Shown here: positions 47,479-55,315 of the stretch, piece after piece
Layout of the letters: every line of letters starts with the position of its first letter
Numbering within the stretch: position 1 is the stretch's first letter
NCBI RefSeq assembly: GCF_042657065.1
Contig: NZ_JBHSNF010000001.1
Coordinates: forward strand, 372,001-436,000
DNA from: Rhodanobacter ginsengisoli
GTDB lineage: Bacteria > Pseudomonadota > Gammaproteobacteria > Xanthomonadales > Rhodanobacteraceae
Direction of reading: 5' to 3'
Length of the DNA stretch: 64,000 nt
Program-made: the position numbers and the translations under genes
Notes under the pieces: model-generated
What the model was told of the DNA's origin: nothing
What the model saw: only the letters and a program-made list of their open reading frames with translations
The model's database searches: none

Positions 47479-48598
47479 GGCGTTGCTGCGCGCGTTGCCG
47501 GGCGTCGCTGCGGTCTTGCCGTGCGGCGGTCGCATCGTAGTCGGCCGCGAATTCCGGCCAGCCCTGGGTGTGGCGAAGGACCAGGGCGGCAAGGCTGTCG
47601 ACCTGTTCGGCGCTGTCGTTGAGCGCGGGGATATAGCGCAGGGTTTCGCCGCCGGCGTCGATGAAGAAATCACGATTCTGCATCGCGATCTCCTCCAGCG
47701 TCTCCAGGCAGTCCACCGCGAACCCGGGGCAGGCGACGTCGAGTTTGCGCACCCCTTCGGCGGCGAGCCGGCGCACCGTCGCGTCGGTGTAGGGGTGCAG
47801 CCAGCGCTCGCGCCCCACGCGCGACTGGAAGCTGATCACCAGCTGGTCGTCGGCCAGTCCCAGTCGTTCGCGCAGGAGCCGCGCGGTGGCATGGCACTGG
47901 CAGAAATACGGGTCGCCGGCATGCAGGTAGCGCTCGGGAATGCCGTGGAACGACAGCAGCAGTTTCTCGCCGCGGCCATGGGCTTTCCACCAGCGTTCGA
48001 TGCTCAGCGCCAGCGCCTCGATGTGGCCGGGATCATCGTGGTAATCGTTGACGATGCGCAGCTCCGGCGGCCAGCGCAGGGTCTTGATGCTGTCGGCCAG
48101 CGCATCCAGCACCGAGCCGGTGGAGGTAGCCGAATACTGCGGATACAGCGGCAGCACCAGCAACCGGCGTACGCCCTCGCGCTGCAGCTGCGCAATCGTG
48201 TGTGCCACCGAGGGCTCGCCGTAGCGCATCGCCAGTGCCACCCGGATCGGTGCGTCGGGCCGCTGCCGGATCAGCTCGGCCTGCAGTCCGCTGGCCAGCG
48301 CCTCGCTGCCGAAGCGCAGCGGCGAGCCCCGCTCGGTCCAGACCTTGCCGTAGGCGTGTGCCGAACGCGCCGGCCGGATGCGCAGGATCACCCCGTGCAG
48401 GATCAGCCACCACAGCCAGCGCGGGTATTCGATCACCCGCGGGTCGGCGAGGAACTGCGCCAGATACGGCCGTACCGCCCTGGCCGTGGGGGCGCTCGGG
48501 GTGCCCAGGTTGACCAGCAATACGCCAGCCTGAACGGACGGCGTGCCCGGCTCGTGGGAATAGCCGGCAAGGCCGGTATAGTTGTTGCTGAATGGCAT
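47462..48598 (-). CDS. hemH: Ferrochelatase
   Basis: Inserts Fe2+ into protoporphyrin IX, the last step of haem b synthesis. 378 aa. LLVNLGTPSAPTARAVRPYL opens the fold; LLVLPLYPQYSATSTGSV, the catalytic-His strand LLLSFHGIPERY, YFCQCHATARLL, SFQSRVGRERWLHPYT and DVACPGFAVDCLETLEEI are diagnostic. ATG 48598 starts MPFSNNYTGLAGYSHEPG. An Arg/Asp-rich tail of about 20 residues is unusual but harmless. Overlaps the hydrolase gene by 17 bases and is divergent from the SYLF gene. Confidence 0.95.
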   Translation of the reverse strand: MPFSNNYTGLAGYSHEPGTPSVQAGVLLVNLGTPSAPTARAVRPYLAQFLADPRVIEYPRWLWWLILHGVILRIRPARSAHAYGKVWTERGSPLRFGSEALASGLQAELIRQRPDAPIRVALAMRYGEPSVAHTIAQLQREGVRRLLVLPLYPQYSATSTGSVLDALADSIKTLRWPPELRIVNDYHDDPGHIEALALSIERWWKAHGRGEKLLLSFHGIPERYLHAGDPYFCQCHATARLLRERLGLADDQLVISFQSRVGRERWLHPYTDATVRRLAAEGVRKLDVACPGFAVDCLETLEEIAMQNRDFFIDAGGETLRYIPALNDSAEQVDSLAALVLRHTQGWPEFAADYDATAARQDRSDARQRAQQRRDRPD

Positions 48599-48692
48599 CG
48601 TGGCAGTCAGGGCTGGATCAGCCTTGGAGTCTGCCACAAGCCCGGCGCACCGCGGTGCGTCGCCCCGTCCCCGAATCTGTACGGAGCTGCCC

Positions 48693-49382
48693 ATGTTGAA
48701 GACCCCATTGCGTCGTCTGCTGCTTGTCGGCATGGCCCTGTTGCTGCCGGCGCTGGCCGTGCATGCCGAGGATCCCCCGCTGGTGCGCGCGACCAACGCC
48801 GTGCGCGTGCTGAACGACATCATGCAGGCGCCGGACAAGGCAATTCCGCAGGACCTGCTGCGCGACGCCAAGGCGATCGCGGTGATTCCGGACATGATCA
48901 AGGCCGGCTTCATCTTCGGCGGCCGTCGTGGCGAAGGCCTGATCTCGATCAAGAGCCCGGACGGCACCTGGTCCAATCCCAGCTTCATCACCATGACCGG
49001 CGGCAGCATCGGTTTCCAGGCCGGGGTGTCCTCGACCGACGTGGTGCTGGTGTTCCGCACCCAGCGCGGAGTGGATTCGATCGTGCGCGGCAAGTTCACC
49101 CTGGGCGCCGATGCTTCGGCCGCGGCCGGCCCGGTCGGGCGTACCGCCACGGCGGCCACCGACAGCCAGTTGAAGGCCGAGATCTATTCCTATTCGCGCA
49201 CCCGCGGCCTGTTTGCCGGCGTGGCGCTGGACGGCTCGGCGCTGCGCATCGACTACGATGCCAACGCGGCGGTCTATGGGGCCGGCATCACGCCGCGACG
49301 CATATTCGAGGGCGGTGTCAGCCACGTGCCGACCCCGGTCGTCGATTTTCGCGACCGGCTTGAGGAGTACACTGCGCGTTGA
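48693..49382 (+). CDS. Exported SYLF-domain (lipid-binding) protein
   Basis: 229 aa. Signal peptide ends near residue 25 (AVHAED). The rest is one SYLF/DUF500 domain: PQDLLRDAKAIAVIPDMIKAG, FIFGGRRGEGLI, SNPSFITMTGGSIGFQAG, VFRTQRGVDSI and the SYSRTRGLFAGVALDGSAL signature. SYLF domains bind phosphoinositides in eukaryotes; the bacterial proteins are periplasmic and uncharacterised. ACGGAG six bases before ATG 48693. 63 bases upstream of tatA. Confidence 0.9.
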   Translation: MLKTPLRRLLLVGMALLLPALAVHAEDPPLVRATNAVRVLNDIMQAPDKAIPQDLLRDAKAIAVIPDMIKAGFIFGGRRGEGLISIKSPDGTWSNPSFITMTGGSIGFQAGVSSTDVVLVFRTQRGVDSIVRGKFTLGADASAAAGPVGRTATAATDSQLKAEIYSYSRTRGLFAGVALDGSALRIDYDANAAVYGAGITPRRIFEGGVSHVPTPVVDFRDRLEEYTAR

Positions 49383-49445
49383 ACGCGGAAGTGTTGTGGC
49401 GCATGGGGCGCCGTCGGTTCGCCAAGATGGGTTCAGAGGTCGATT

Positions 49446-49709
49446 ATGGGTTTTGACAGTGTGTGGCATTGGCTGATCCTGCTGGCGATCGTGCTGCTGG
49501 TGTTCGGCACCAAGAAGATCCGCAACCTCGGGCCGGACCTGGGCGCCGCCATTCGCGACTTCAAGAAGGGCCTCAGCGGCGACGACGAGGCCAAACAGAA
49601 GGAAGAAGAGGCCCGGCGCAAGGAGGCCGAGCAACTGCGCGCCGACGAGGCGCCGACCGACCGCGCCAGCACGCAGCGTCAGCGCGACTCCAGCGAAAAA
49701 GCCAAGTAG
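49446..49709 (+). CDS. tatA: Twin-arginine translocase subunit TatA
   Basis: 87 aa. Short N-terminus with one membrane helix (WHWLILLAIVLLVFG), the FGTKKIRNLGPDLGAAIRDFKKG amphipathic segment (hinge after the helix) and a charged acidic/basic tail. Forms the pore component for folded Tat substrates. GAGGT upstream. First gene of tatABC; tatB follows after 24 bases. Confidence 0.94.
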   Translation: MGFDSVWHWLILLAIVLLVFGTKKIRNLGPDLGAAIRDFKKGLSGDDEAKQKEEEARRKEAEQLRADEAPTDRASTQRQRDSSEKAK

Positions 49710-49733
49710 ACGCATGGTGGGCGGGGCGCGGCG

Positions 49734-50156
49734 ATGATCGAGATCAGTCTCGGCAAACTGGTACTGCTCGCCCTGATCGCGCTGATCGTGCTCGGTCCGG
49801 AGAAGTTGCCCGGTGCGGCGCGAACCGCCGGCGCCCTGTTGCGGCGCGTGCGCAGCGGCTGGGACGATGTGCGTGCCGAAGTCGAGCGCGAGCTGGAGAT
49901 CGAACAGATCCGGCGCAGCGCACGCGAAGCCGCCGCCCTGGCCGAAGCGACGCAGAACGAAATGAAAGACAGTCTGCAGCAGATGCGCGAGCCGCTCGAA
50001 AAGGTCGCTGCCGAGGTCGCGGCGGTAACCGGTCCGCCGCCCGCCCCCGGCGATCCGGTGCCGAGCGGCGACGAGGGGGCCGACGAGGTGCAGGCCGAGC
50101 TGCCGCTGGACCTGCCGCCTGAAACCACCAGGAAACCCCCGCATGACCACGCCTGA
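49734..50156 (+). CDS. tatB: Twin-arginine translocase subunit TatB
   Basis: 140 aa. N-terminal membrane helix starting MIEISLGKLVLLALIALIVL with the conserved Glu3 and GPEKLP hinge, an amphipathic helix and a long charged cytoplasmic coil, then a Pro-rich tail. With TatC it recognises twin-arginine signal peptides. Its last 14 bases overlap tatC. Confidence 0.94.
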   Translation: MIEISLGKLVLLALIALIVLGPEKLPGAARTAGALLRRVRSGWDDVRAEVERELEIEQIRRSAREAAALAEATQNEMKDSLQQMREPLEKVAAEVAAVTGPPPAPGDPVPSGDEGADEVQAELPLDLPPETTRKPPHDHA

Positions 50157-50928
50157 GCCGGACGCACCGGAGAATTCCGACGGTGTCGGCGAGAGCCTGC
50201 AGCAGGGGTTGTTCTCGCATCTGCTGGAACTGCGCACGCGATTGCTCAAGTCGGTAGCCACCGTCGTGCTGCTGCTGCTGGCGCTGGTGCCGTTTGCCAA
50301 CAGGCTGTATTCGGAGCTGGCCGCGCCGCTGGTGGCGCGTCTCCCGCACGGTGCGCACCTGATCGCCACCGAGGTCACCAGTCCGTTCATCACGCCCTTG
50401 AAGCTGGCCTTCTATACGGCACTTTTCATCAGCATGCCGGTGATCCTGTACCAGCTGTGGGCGTTCGTCAGCCCCGGCCTGTACAAACACGAGAAGCGGC
50501 TGGCGCGGCCGTTGCTGGTCGCGGCGATGGGCCTGTTCTATCTGGGCTGCGCGTTCGCCTATTTCCTGGTGCTGCCGGCGGCTTTCCGCTTCCTCACGGC
50601 GGTGACGCCGGAGGGGGTGGAAATGATGACCGACATCAGCCACTACCTCGACTTCGTGATGCTGATGTTCTTCGCCTTCGGGCTGTGCTTCGAGGTGCCG
50701 GTGGCGGTGGTGGTGCTGGCCGCGGTGGGCGTGGTCGACCTGGACAAGCTGCGCAGTGGACGCCGTTACGCCATCGTCGGCGCGTTCGCGATCGCGGCGC
50801 TGATCACCCCGCCGGACATCACCTCGATGATGATGCTGGGCATTCCGATGTGCCTGCTCTACGAACTGGGTGTGCTGGCCGTGCGCTGGCTGGTGAAGCC
50901 GGGTTCGTTGCGACCCGACGCAAGCTGA
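50143..50928 (+). CDS. tatC: Twin-arginine translocase subunit TatC
   Basis: 261 aa, six membrane segments. Conserved cytoplasmic LFSHLLELRTRLLKS, the periplasmic PFITPLKLAFYTALFISMPV region with its conserved Pro, FVSPGLYKHEKR, and LITPPDITSMMMLGIP are all typical; this is the receptor for Tat signal peptides. It overlaps tatB by 14 bases and is convergent with priA, 21 bases apart. Confidence 0.95.
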   Translation: MTTPEPDAPENSDGVGESLQQGLFSHLLELRTRLLKSVATVVLLLLALVPFANRLYSELAAPLVARLPHGAHLIATEVTSPFITPLKLAFYTALFISMPVILYQLWAFVSPGLYKHEKRLARPLLVAAMGLFYLGCAFAYFLVLPAAFRFLTAVTPEGVEMMTDISHYLDFVMLMFFAFGLCFEVPVAVVVLAAVGVVDLDKLRSGRRYAIVGAFAIAALITPPDITSMMMLGIPMCLLYELGVLAVRWLVKPGSLRPDAS

Positions 50929-50949
50929 GCGCGGCCCGCTGCGACCGGT

Positions 50950-53127
50950 TCAATACAGGTCGATCGGATCGACATCCAGTGACCAGCGCACCCGGCGTGC
51001 CGATGGCAGCGCCAGCAGGGCCAGTTGCCACGAGCGCAACATGCCATGCAGCACGCTGCGGCTGACTGCCTCCAGCAGCAACTGACTGCGATGCCGACCC
51101 GCGCGCAGCGGCATGGGCGCGGGCATCGGGCCGGCGAGCTGCCAGGCGCCGTCGGGCGGCAGGGCGGCGCAGGCGTCGGCGAGAAATGCATCGACATGCT
51201 CGCGCAACCCGGCATCGGCGCGCAGCAGCACCTGATGGCTGTACGGCGGCAACTGGATCTGGCGCCGCTCGGCCAGCAGTCCGCGCGCGGCGGCGGCATA
51301 ACCGTGGGCCAGCAGGCCACGCAGCAAGGGGTGATCCGGCTGGTGCGTCTGCAGCAGGACGCGGCCGGGCTTGCGCGCCCGCCCGGCGCGCCCGGCCACC
51401 TGCACCACCAGCTGGGCCAGCCGCTCGCTGGCCCGGAAGTCCACGCTGTGCAGGCCCTCGTCCACGCCCACCATCGCCACCAGGGTGAGGTTGGGCAGGT
51501 CATGGCCCTTGGCCAGCATCTGGGTGCCGACGAGGATCGCCGGCTGATCGTCCCGCAGGGTGCCCAGCAGTTGCTCGAACGCGTCGCGGCGGCGGGTGGT
51601 TTCGCGATCCACCCGCAGCACCGGCACCTGCGGGAACTGCGTGACCAGGGCCTCCTCGAGTCGCTCGGTACCCTGGCCCTGCGCCTTCAGCTCGGTCGCG
51701 CCGCAACTGGGACAGGCGTCCGGCAGGCGCTGGCGATAGTCGCAGTGATGACAGATCAGCTGGCGCCGGCCGGCGTGCAGGGTCAAGGGCCGGTCGCAGC
51801 GGGAACACTCGGCGTGCCAGCCGCAGCTGTGGCACAGCAGCACCGGCGCGTAGCCGCGGCGGTTGCGGAATACCAGGGCCTGTTCCCCGCGGGCCACCGT
51901 TTCCGCGACCGCGGTCAGCAGGGCCGGCGACAGGCCGTGTTCCAGTCGCTGCGCGCGCATGTCGATGATCTGCACCTGCGGGGGGCGGGTCGCCCCGGGG
52001 CGGGCGCGCAGATGGAGGCTGCGATAGCGGCCGCTCTCCGCATTGGCCAGCGATTCCAGCGACGGCGTGCCCGAACCCAGCAGCACCGGCACGCCCAGCG
52101 CGCGGGCACGCACCAGCGCCAGGTCGCGGGCGTGATAGCGGAAACCCTCCTGCTGCTTGTAGGCGCTGTCGTGCTCCTCGTCGACAATGATCAGTCCGGC
52201 TTGCGGCAGCGGCGTGAACACCGCCGAGCGGGTGCCCAGGATCACTCGTGCCGTGCCCGCCCGCGCCCGCAGCCAGGCGCGTGCGCGATCGCCCTCGGAC
52301 AGGTTGGAGTGCAGCACTTCCACGATCACCCCGAGGCGTTCGCGCAGCCGTCGCACGGTCTGCGGCGCCAGCCCGATTTCCGGTACCAGCAGCAAGGCCT
52401 GTCGGCCCTGCGCCAGCACCTGCTCGATCAGCGCCAGGTAGACCTCGGTCTTGCCGCTGCCGGTCACGCCATCGAGCAGGAACGGCTGGTACTGGCCGAG
52501 GCAGGCACCGACTGCGGCTACGGCCTGGTGCTGTTCGTCGCTCAGTTGCGGCGCCAGCGACGCCGGCAACGGGTGGTGATCGAGCGGGGGGCGTTCGCTG
52601 CGTTCGAGCAGGCCGGCCTCGGCCAGGCGACGGGCCGCCGCCCGCCACCCGGGCAGACCCTCGGTCAGCTCCTGGGCACTCGATGCGCCAGCCGCCAGGG
52701 CGGCCAGCAAGGCCTGGCTGCCACCGCGCCGGCCGCCGGCATCATGGGTGCTGCGACCGCTGGGGGTAAGCGACCAGTATTCGTCGCCGATGGCCGGCAG
52801 GGGCCTGGCTTCGCGCAGGCTCAGGGGCAGCGCGTTGGCATAGGCCTCGCCGGGGGCGCCCAGCCAGTAATCGGCGGCCCAGGCCAGGGTCCGCATCAGC
52901 TCGGCATCGAGCAGCGGGGCATCGTCGAGCAGCCGGACGACCTGTTTCAGCCGGTGGCTGCCGATCGTCGCCTCGGCATCGATCGCCACCACCACCCCGA
53001 CCCGTTTGCCACGGCCGAACGGCACCAGCACCCGGCTGCCCACGTGCGACTCTCCCGCCGCGGGGGGCAGGTAGTCGAACAGGGTGGGCAAGGGCAGTGG
53101 CAGGGCGACGCGAAGGACGGCGGGCAT
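50950..53127 (-). CDS. priA: Primosomal replication restart helicase PriA
   Basis: Rebuilds replication forks by loading the primosome at D-loops and stalled forks. 725 aa. N-terminal DNA-binding domain (LPTLFDYLPP), Walker A GVTGSGKTEV, DEEH box (VDEEHDSAYKQQEGFRYH), eight cysteines binding zinc (CHSCGWHAECSRC, CHHCDYRQRLPDACPSC) and the C-terminal GRAGRARKPG motif. GAGG five bases before ATG 53127 fixes the start. Upstream is a gene-free region with two perfect DnaA boxes, so DnaA may influence its expression. Confidence 0.95.
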   Translation of the reverse strand: MPAVLRVALPLPLPTLFDYLPPAAGESHVGSRVLVPFGRGKRVGVVVAIDAEATIGSHRLKQVVRLLDDAPLLDAELMRTLAWAADYWLGAPGEAYANALPLSLREARPLPAIGDEYWSLTPSGRSTHDAGGRRGGSQALLAALAAGASSAQELTEGLPGWRAAARRLAEAGLLERSERPPLDHHPLPASLAPQLSDEQHQAVAAVGACLGQYQPFLLDGVTGSGKTEVYLALIEQVLAQGRQALLLVPEIGLAPQTVRRLRERLGVIVEVLHSNLSEGDRARAWLRARAGTARVILGTRSAVFTPLPQAGLIIVDEEHDSAYKQQEGFRYHARDLALVRARALGVPVLLGSGTPSLESLANAESGRYRSLHLRARPGATRPPQVQIIDMRAQRLEHGLSPALLTAVAETVARGEQALVFRNRRGYAPVLLCHSCGWHAECSRCDRPLTLHAGRRQLICHHCDYRQRLPDACPSCGATELKAQGQGTERLEEALVTQFPQVPVLRVDRETTRRRDAFEQLLGTLRDDQPAILVGTQMLAKGHDLPNLTLVAMVGVDEGLHSVDFRASERLAQLVVQVAGRAGRARKPGRVLLQTHQPDHPLLRGLLAHGYAAAARGLLAERRQIQLPPYSHQVLLRADAGLREHVDAFLADACAALPPDGAWQLAGPMPAPMPLRAGRHRSQLLLEAVSRSVLHGMLRSWQLALLALPSARRVRWSLDVDPIDLY

Positions 53128-53277
53128 GGTGACCTCAATGGCGGCCCAGTGTAACCGCAGCATCGTCGCACCCTGACCGCGGCGGGTCTGGAAATTACCG
53201 GTCAGGTGTTGCGCGCACTTGCTGCTCATCTATCTGAGGAGTTGAGGGTAAGTAGCTATCAATCGGAGGTTTTTGCG

Positions 53278-53313
53278 CTTATCCACAAGAGCTGTGGATA
53301 AGTCTGTGGATGT
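53278..53313. promoter_or_regulatory. Inverted pair of perfect DnaA boxes plus a weak third
   Basis: TTATCCACA at 53279-53287 (plus strand) and its exact reverse complement TGTGGATAA at 53293-53301, five bases apart, with one further base pair on each side. TGTGGATGT (53305-53313) is a third copy with two mismatches. The boxes lie about 150 bases upstream of priA, next to an A/T-rich tract. They could control priA, titrate DnaA, or mark an origin-like element. Confidence 0.8.
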
Positions 53314-53363
53314 GGCGGGGAAGGAGGGCCTCAAAGCGCGCCGTGGCGCCCTTCACGACAGCA

Positions 53364-53380
53364 TGACCAAGTTTTGGTCA
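53364..53380. promoter_or_regulatory. 17-base palindrome, possible operator
   Basis: TGACCAA (53364-53370), GTT, TTGGTCA (53374-53380): perfect 7-base arms. An A-run begins at 53384. There is no T-run on the correct side for a terminator, so a dimeric regulator's operator is more likely. The regulator is unknown. Confidence 0.5.
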
Positions 53381-53863
53381 GGCAAAAAAAACGTTTTAAT
53401 TCAATCTGTTGAAAATGTCGGTAAGCCGACGTTCACATGATTGACAAACGATCTTCACGCACCTTGACAGGCCGGTGACGCTGTGCAAAACCGCCACGGC
53501 GGTGCTCGTCGAGCGGGCTTTTGGGAGGGGCTTTCGAGCGTCGGTGGGCCATGCCCGACGAGCCGGAGACGAGCAGGGCAGGGACCAGCAGGCGGATGCG
53601 GCAGCAGCCGGCCACCCGATATTTCTACACCGTCGGCGGGCAGCGTTGCCGATCGATCCGTTCATGCCTGATCGGCAGGTAGACCGGGGCCCGGAAGCCC
53701 GGGCCGGTTTCCGTCCTGCCCGGCGGCTTGCCGAGCCAGACGCCGCAGCTGGCGCAGTGCGGGCCCTCGGTGGGCCGGCCGCTTCACCAAGATTCCCCAC
53801 CCGGCGCAGCGGGCGATCTGCACACCGGTCGGGATGCAGGCCAGCCGTGACCTATGGCTCAGG

Positions 53864-53869
53864 TAGAAT
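53864..53869 (+). promoter_or_regulatory. Candidate -10 element for the MATE gene
   Basis: TAGAAT, 26 bases before the MATE ATG, within a GGTAGAATG context often seen at -10 sites of high-GC gammaproteobacteria. No clear -35 lies at the right distance. Confidence 0.3.
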
Positions 53870-53895
53870 GGCCGGCCCTGGAGTCTGCTGTGCCC

Positions 53896-55293
53896 ATGAA
53901 AGCTTTCCGTCCCGAGCGCGCCCGTCTGGTGCACGAGATGCGTGCCACCGTGCGTCTCGCCCTGCCGTTGATCGCTGCCCAGCTGGCCGCGATCGGCAGC
54001 AATGTGATCGATGCGGTGCTGGCCGGACACGTCAGTGCGCATGTACTCGGTGCCGTGGCCGTGGGTGCCAGCATCTGGTCGCTGGCGATCGTCAGCGGCA
54101 TCGGCATGATGATGGCGGTGCCGCCGTCGGTAGCGCAGCTCGATGGCGCCGGCCGTCGACACGAGGTGGGCGCGGTGTTCCGCCAGGCGCTGTGGCTGGC
54201 ACTGGGCATGGGTGTGCTGCTGTGGTTCGCGGTGCGTCATGCGGCGCCGCTGATCGATCTGATCGGCGTGACGCCGAGCTTGCGCCATGACGTGCAGCGC
54301 TTCCTGCTGGCGATCAGTTGGGGCGCCCCGGCGTTGACCTGCTATTTCGCGCTGCGCGGATTGTCCGAAGGCCTGTCGCTGACCCGGCCGTCGATGTATT
54401 TCAGCCTGGCCGGACTGGTACTGCTGGTGCCGCTGGGCTATGTGCTGATGTTCGGCAAGCTGGGCATCCCGCCGCAGGGCGCGCACGGCTGCGGTGTCGC
54501 CACCGCGATCGTCCTGTGGCTGGAAATGCTGTCCTTCGCGGTCTACGTGATCTGTCGGCGCCACTACCGCGGGCTCGGGTTGTTCGATCATTTCGAGTGG
54601 CCGGACCTGCGCCGGATCGGCGCGCTGGTGCAGGTCGGCCTGCCGATGGCGGTGAGCCTGCTGGCCGAGGCCGGGCTGTTCGTGGCCACGGCGCTGATCA
54701 TCGCCACGCTTGGCGAGGATGTGATTGCCAGTCACCAGGTCGCGGTCAACATCGCCTCGCTGTTCTTCATGATCCCGCTCGGACTGGCGATGGCGATTAC
54801 CGTACGGGTCGGCAACGCGGTGGGGCGCGGCGACGAACGCGGTGTGCGCTATGCCGGCCTCTGCGGCATCGGGCTGACTCTCGTCACGCAACTGTTCTCG
54901 GCCACGCTGATGCTGTGCCTGCCGTACTTCATCGCGGTGCTGTACACGCATGACCCCCGGGTGATCACGCTGGCCGCGCAGCTGATCATGCTGGCTGGCC
55001 TGTTCCAGTTTTCGGACGGCATCCAGGTCGCCGCCAACGGTGCGTTGCGCGGCCTCAAGGACACCCGCGTGCCGATGGCGATCACCTTGTTCGCCTATTG
55101 GGGCATCGGCATGCCGGTGGGCTGGTGGCTCGCGTTCCATCGCGGCATGGGCGCGCGCGGCATGTGGATCGGCCTGATCGCCGGCCTGTCGGTGGCCGCG
55201 GTGATGTTGTTCACCCGGTTCTGGCGCAGCGCCTGGAAACAGCGCTGGCGGCCACGTTCGCATGACCACGCCGGTGCGACCGGCTACGCTTGA
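53896..55293 (+). CDS. MATE family efflux transporter (NorM-like)
   Basis: 465 aa with twelve membrane segments. RLALPLIAAQLAAIGSNVIDAVLAGH opens the protein, and the second half repeats the pattern (VGLPMAVSLLAEAGLFVATALIIA ... IASHQVAVNIASLFFMIPLG, split here), as expected for the MATE internal duplication; GNAVGRGD is the conserved loop after helix 8. NorM-type proteins export cationic compounds using Na+ or H+. ATG 53896 gives the family N-terminus. sppA begins 22 bases after the stop. Confidence 0.9.
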   Translation: MKAFRPERARLVHEMRATVRLALPLIAAQLAAIGSNVIDAVLAGHVSAHVLGAVAVGASIWSLAIVSGIGMMMAVPPSVAQLDGAGRRHEVGAVFRQALWLALGMGVLLWFAVRHAAPLIDLIGVTPSLRHDVQRFLLAISWGAPALTCYFALRGLSEGLSLTRPSMYFSLAGLVLLVPLGYVLMFGKLGIPPQGAHGCGVATAIVLWLEMLSFAVYVICRRHYRGLGLFDHFEWPDLRRIGALVQVGLPMAVSLLAEAGLFVATALIIATLGEDVIASHQVAVNIASLFFMIPLGLAMAITVRVGNAVGRGDERGVRYAGLCGIGLTLVTQLFSATLMLCLPYFIAVLYTHDPRVITLAAQLIMLAGLFQFSDGIQVAANGALRGLKDTRVPMAITLFAYWGIGMPVGWWLAFHRGMGARGMWIGLIAGLSVAAVMLFTRFWRSAWKQRWRPRSHDHAGATGYA

Positions 55294-55315
55294 TCCCATG
55301 ACTCAGGAAACCCGC

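Larger units (their letters stand above)
53128..53895. other. 768-base gene-free region between priA and the MATE gene
   Basis: No credible gene; open frames such as 53396-53800 minus have shadow composition. In order it holds the inverted DnaA boxes (53278-53302), a 17-base palindrome (53364-53380), an A/T-rich tract (about 53381-53416), a small hairpin (53417-53421/53426-53430), two isolated TTGACA hexamers (53441-53446, 53464-53469) and a GC hairpin (53688-53694/53699-53705). The first 300 bases are clearly A/T-richer than the surrounding genes. Confidence 0.6.

Noticed and set aside
53364..53393. Intrinsic terminator from the TGACCAA palindrome plus A-run
   Set aside because: On the plus strand the run is A, not T; on the minus strand the T-run would precede the stem. 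The order is wrong for termination.
53279..53416. Chromosomal oriC
   Set aside because: Only two good DnaA boxes, and none of the usual neighbours (dnaA, dnaN, recF, gyrB, rpmH, parAB). Kept as an origin-like or regulatory site instead.
53396..53800. 134-aa minus-strand ORF
   Set aside because: Arg/Ala/Ser/Pro-rich shadow composition, no ribosome-binding site, and it crosses hairpins and the A/T tract.
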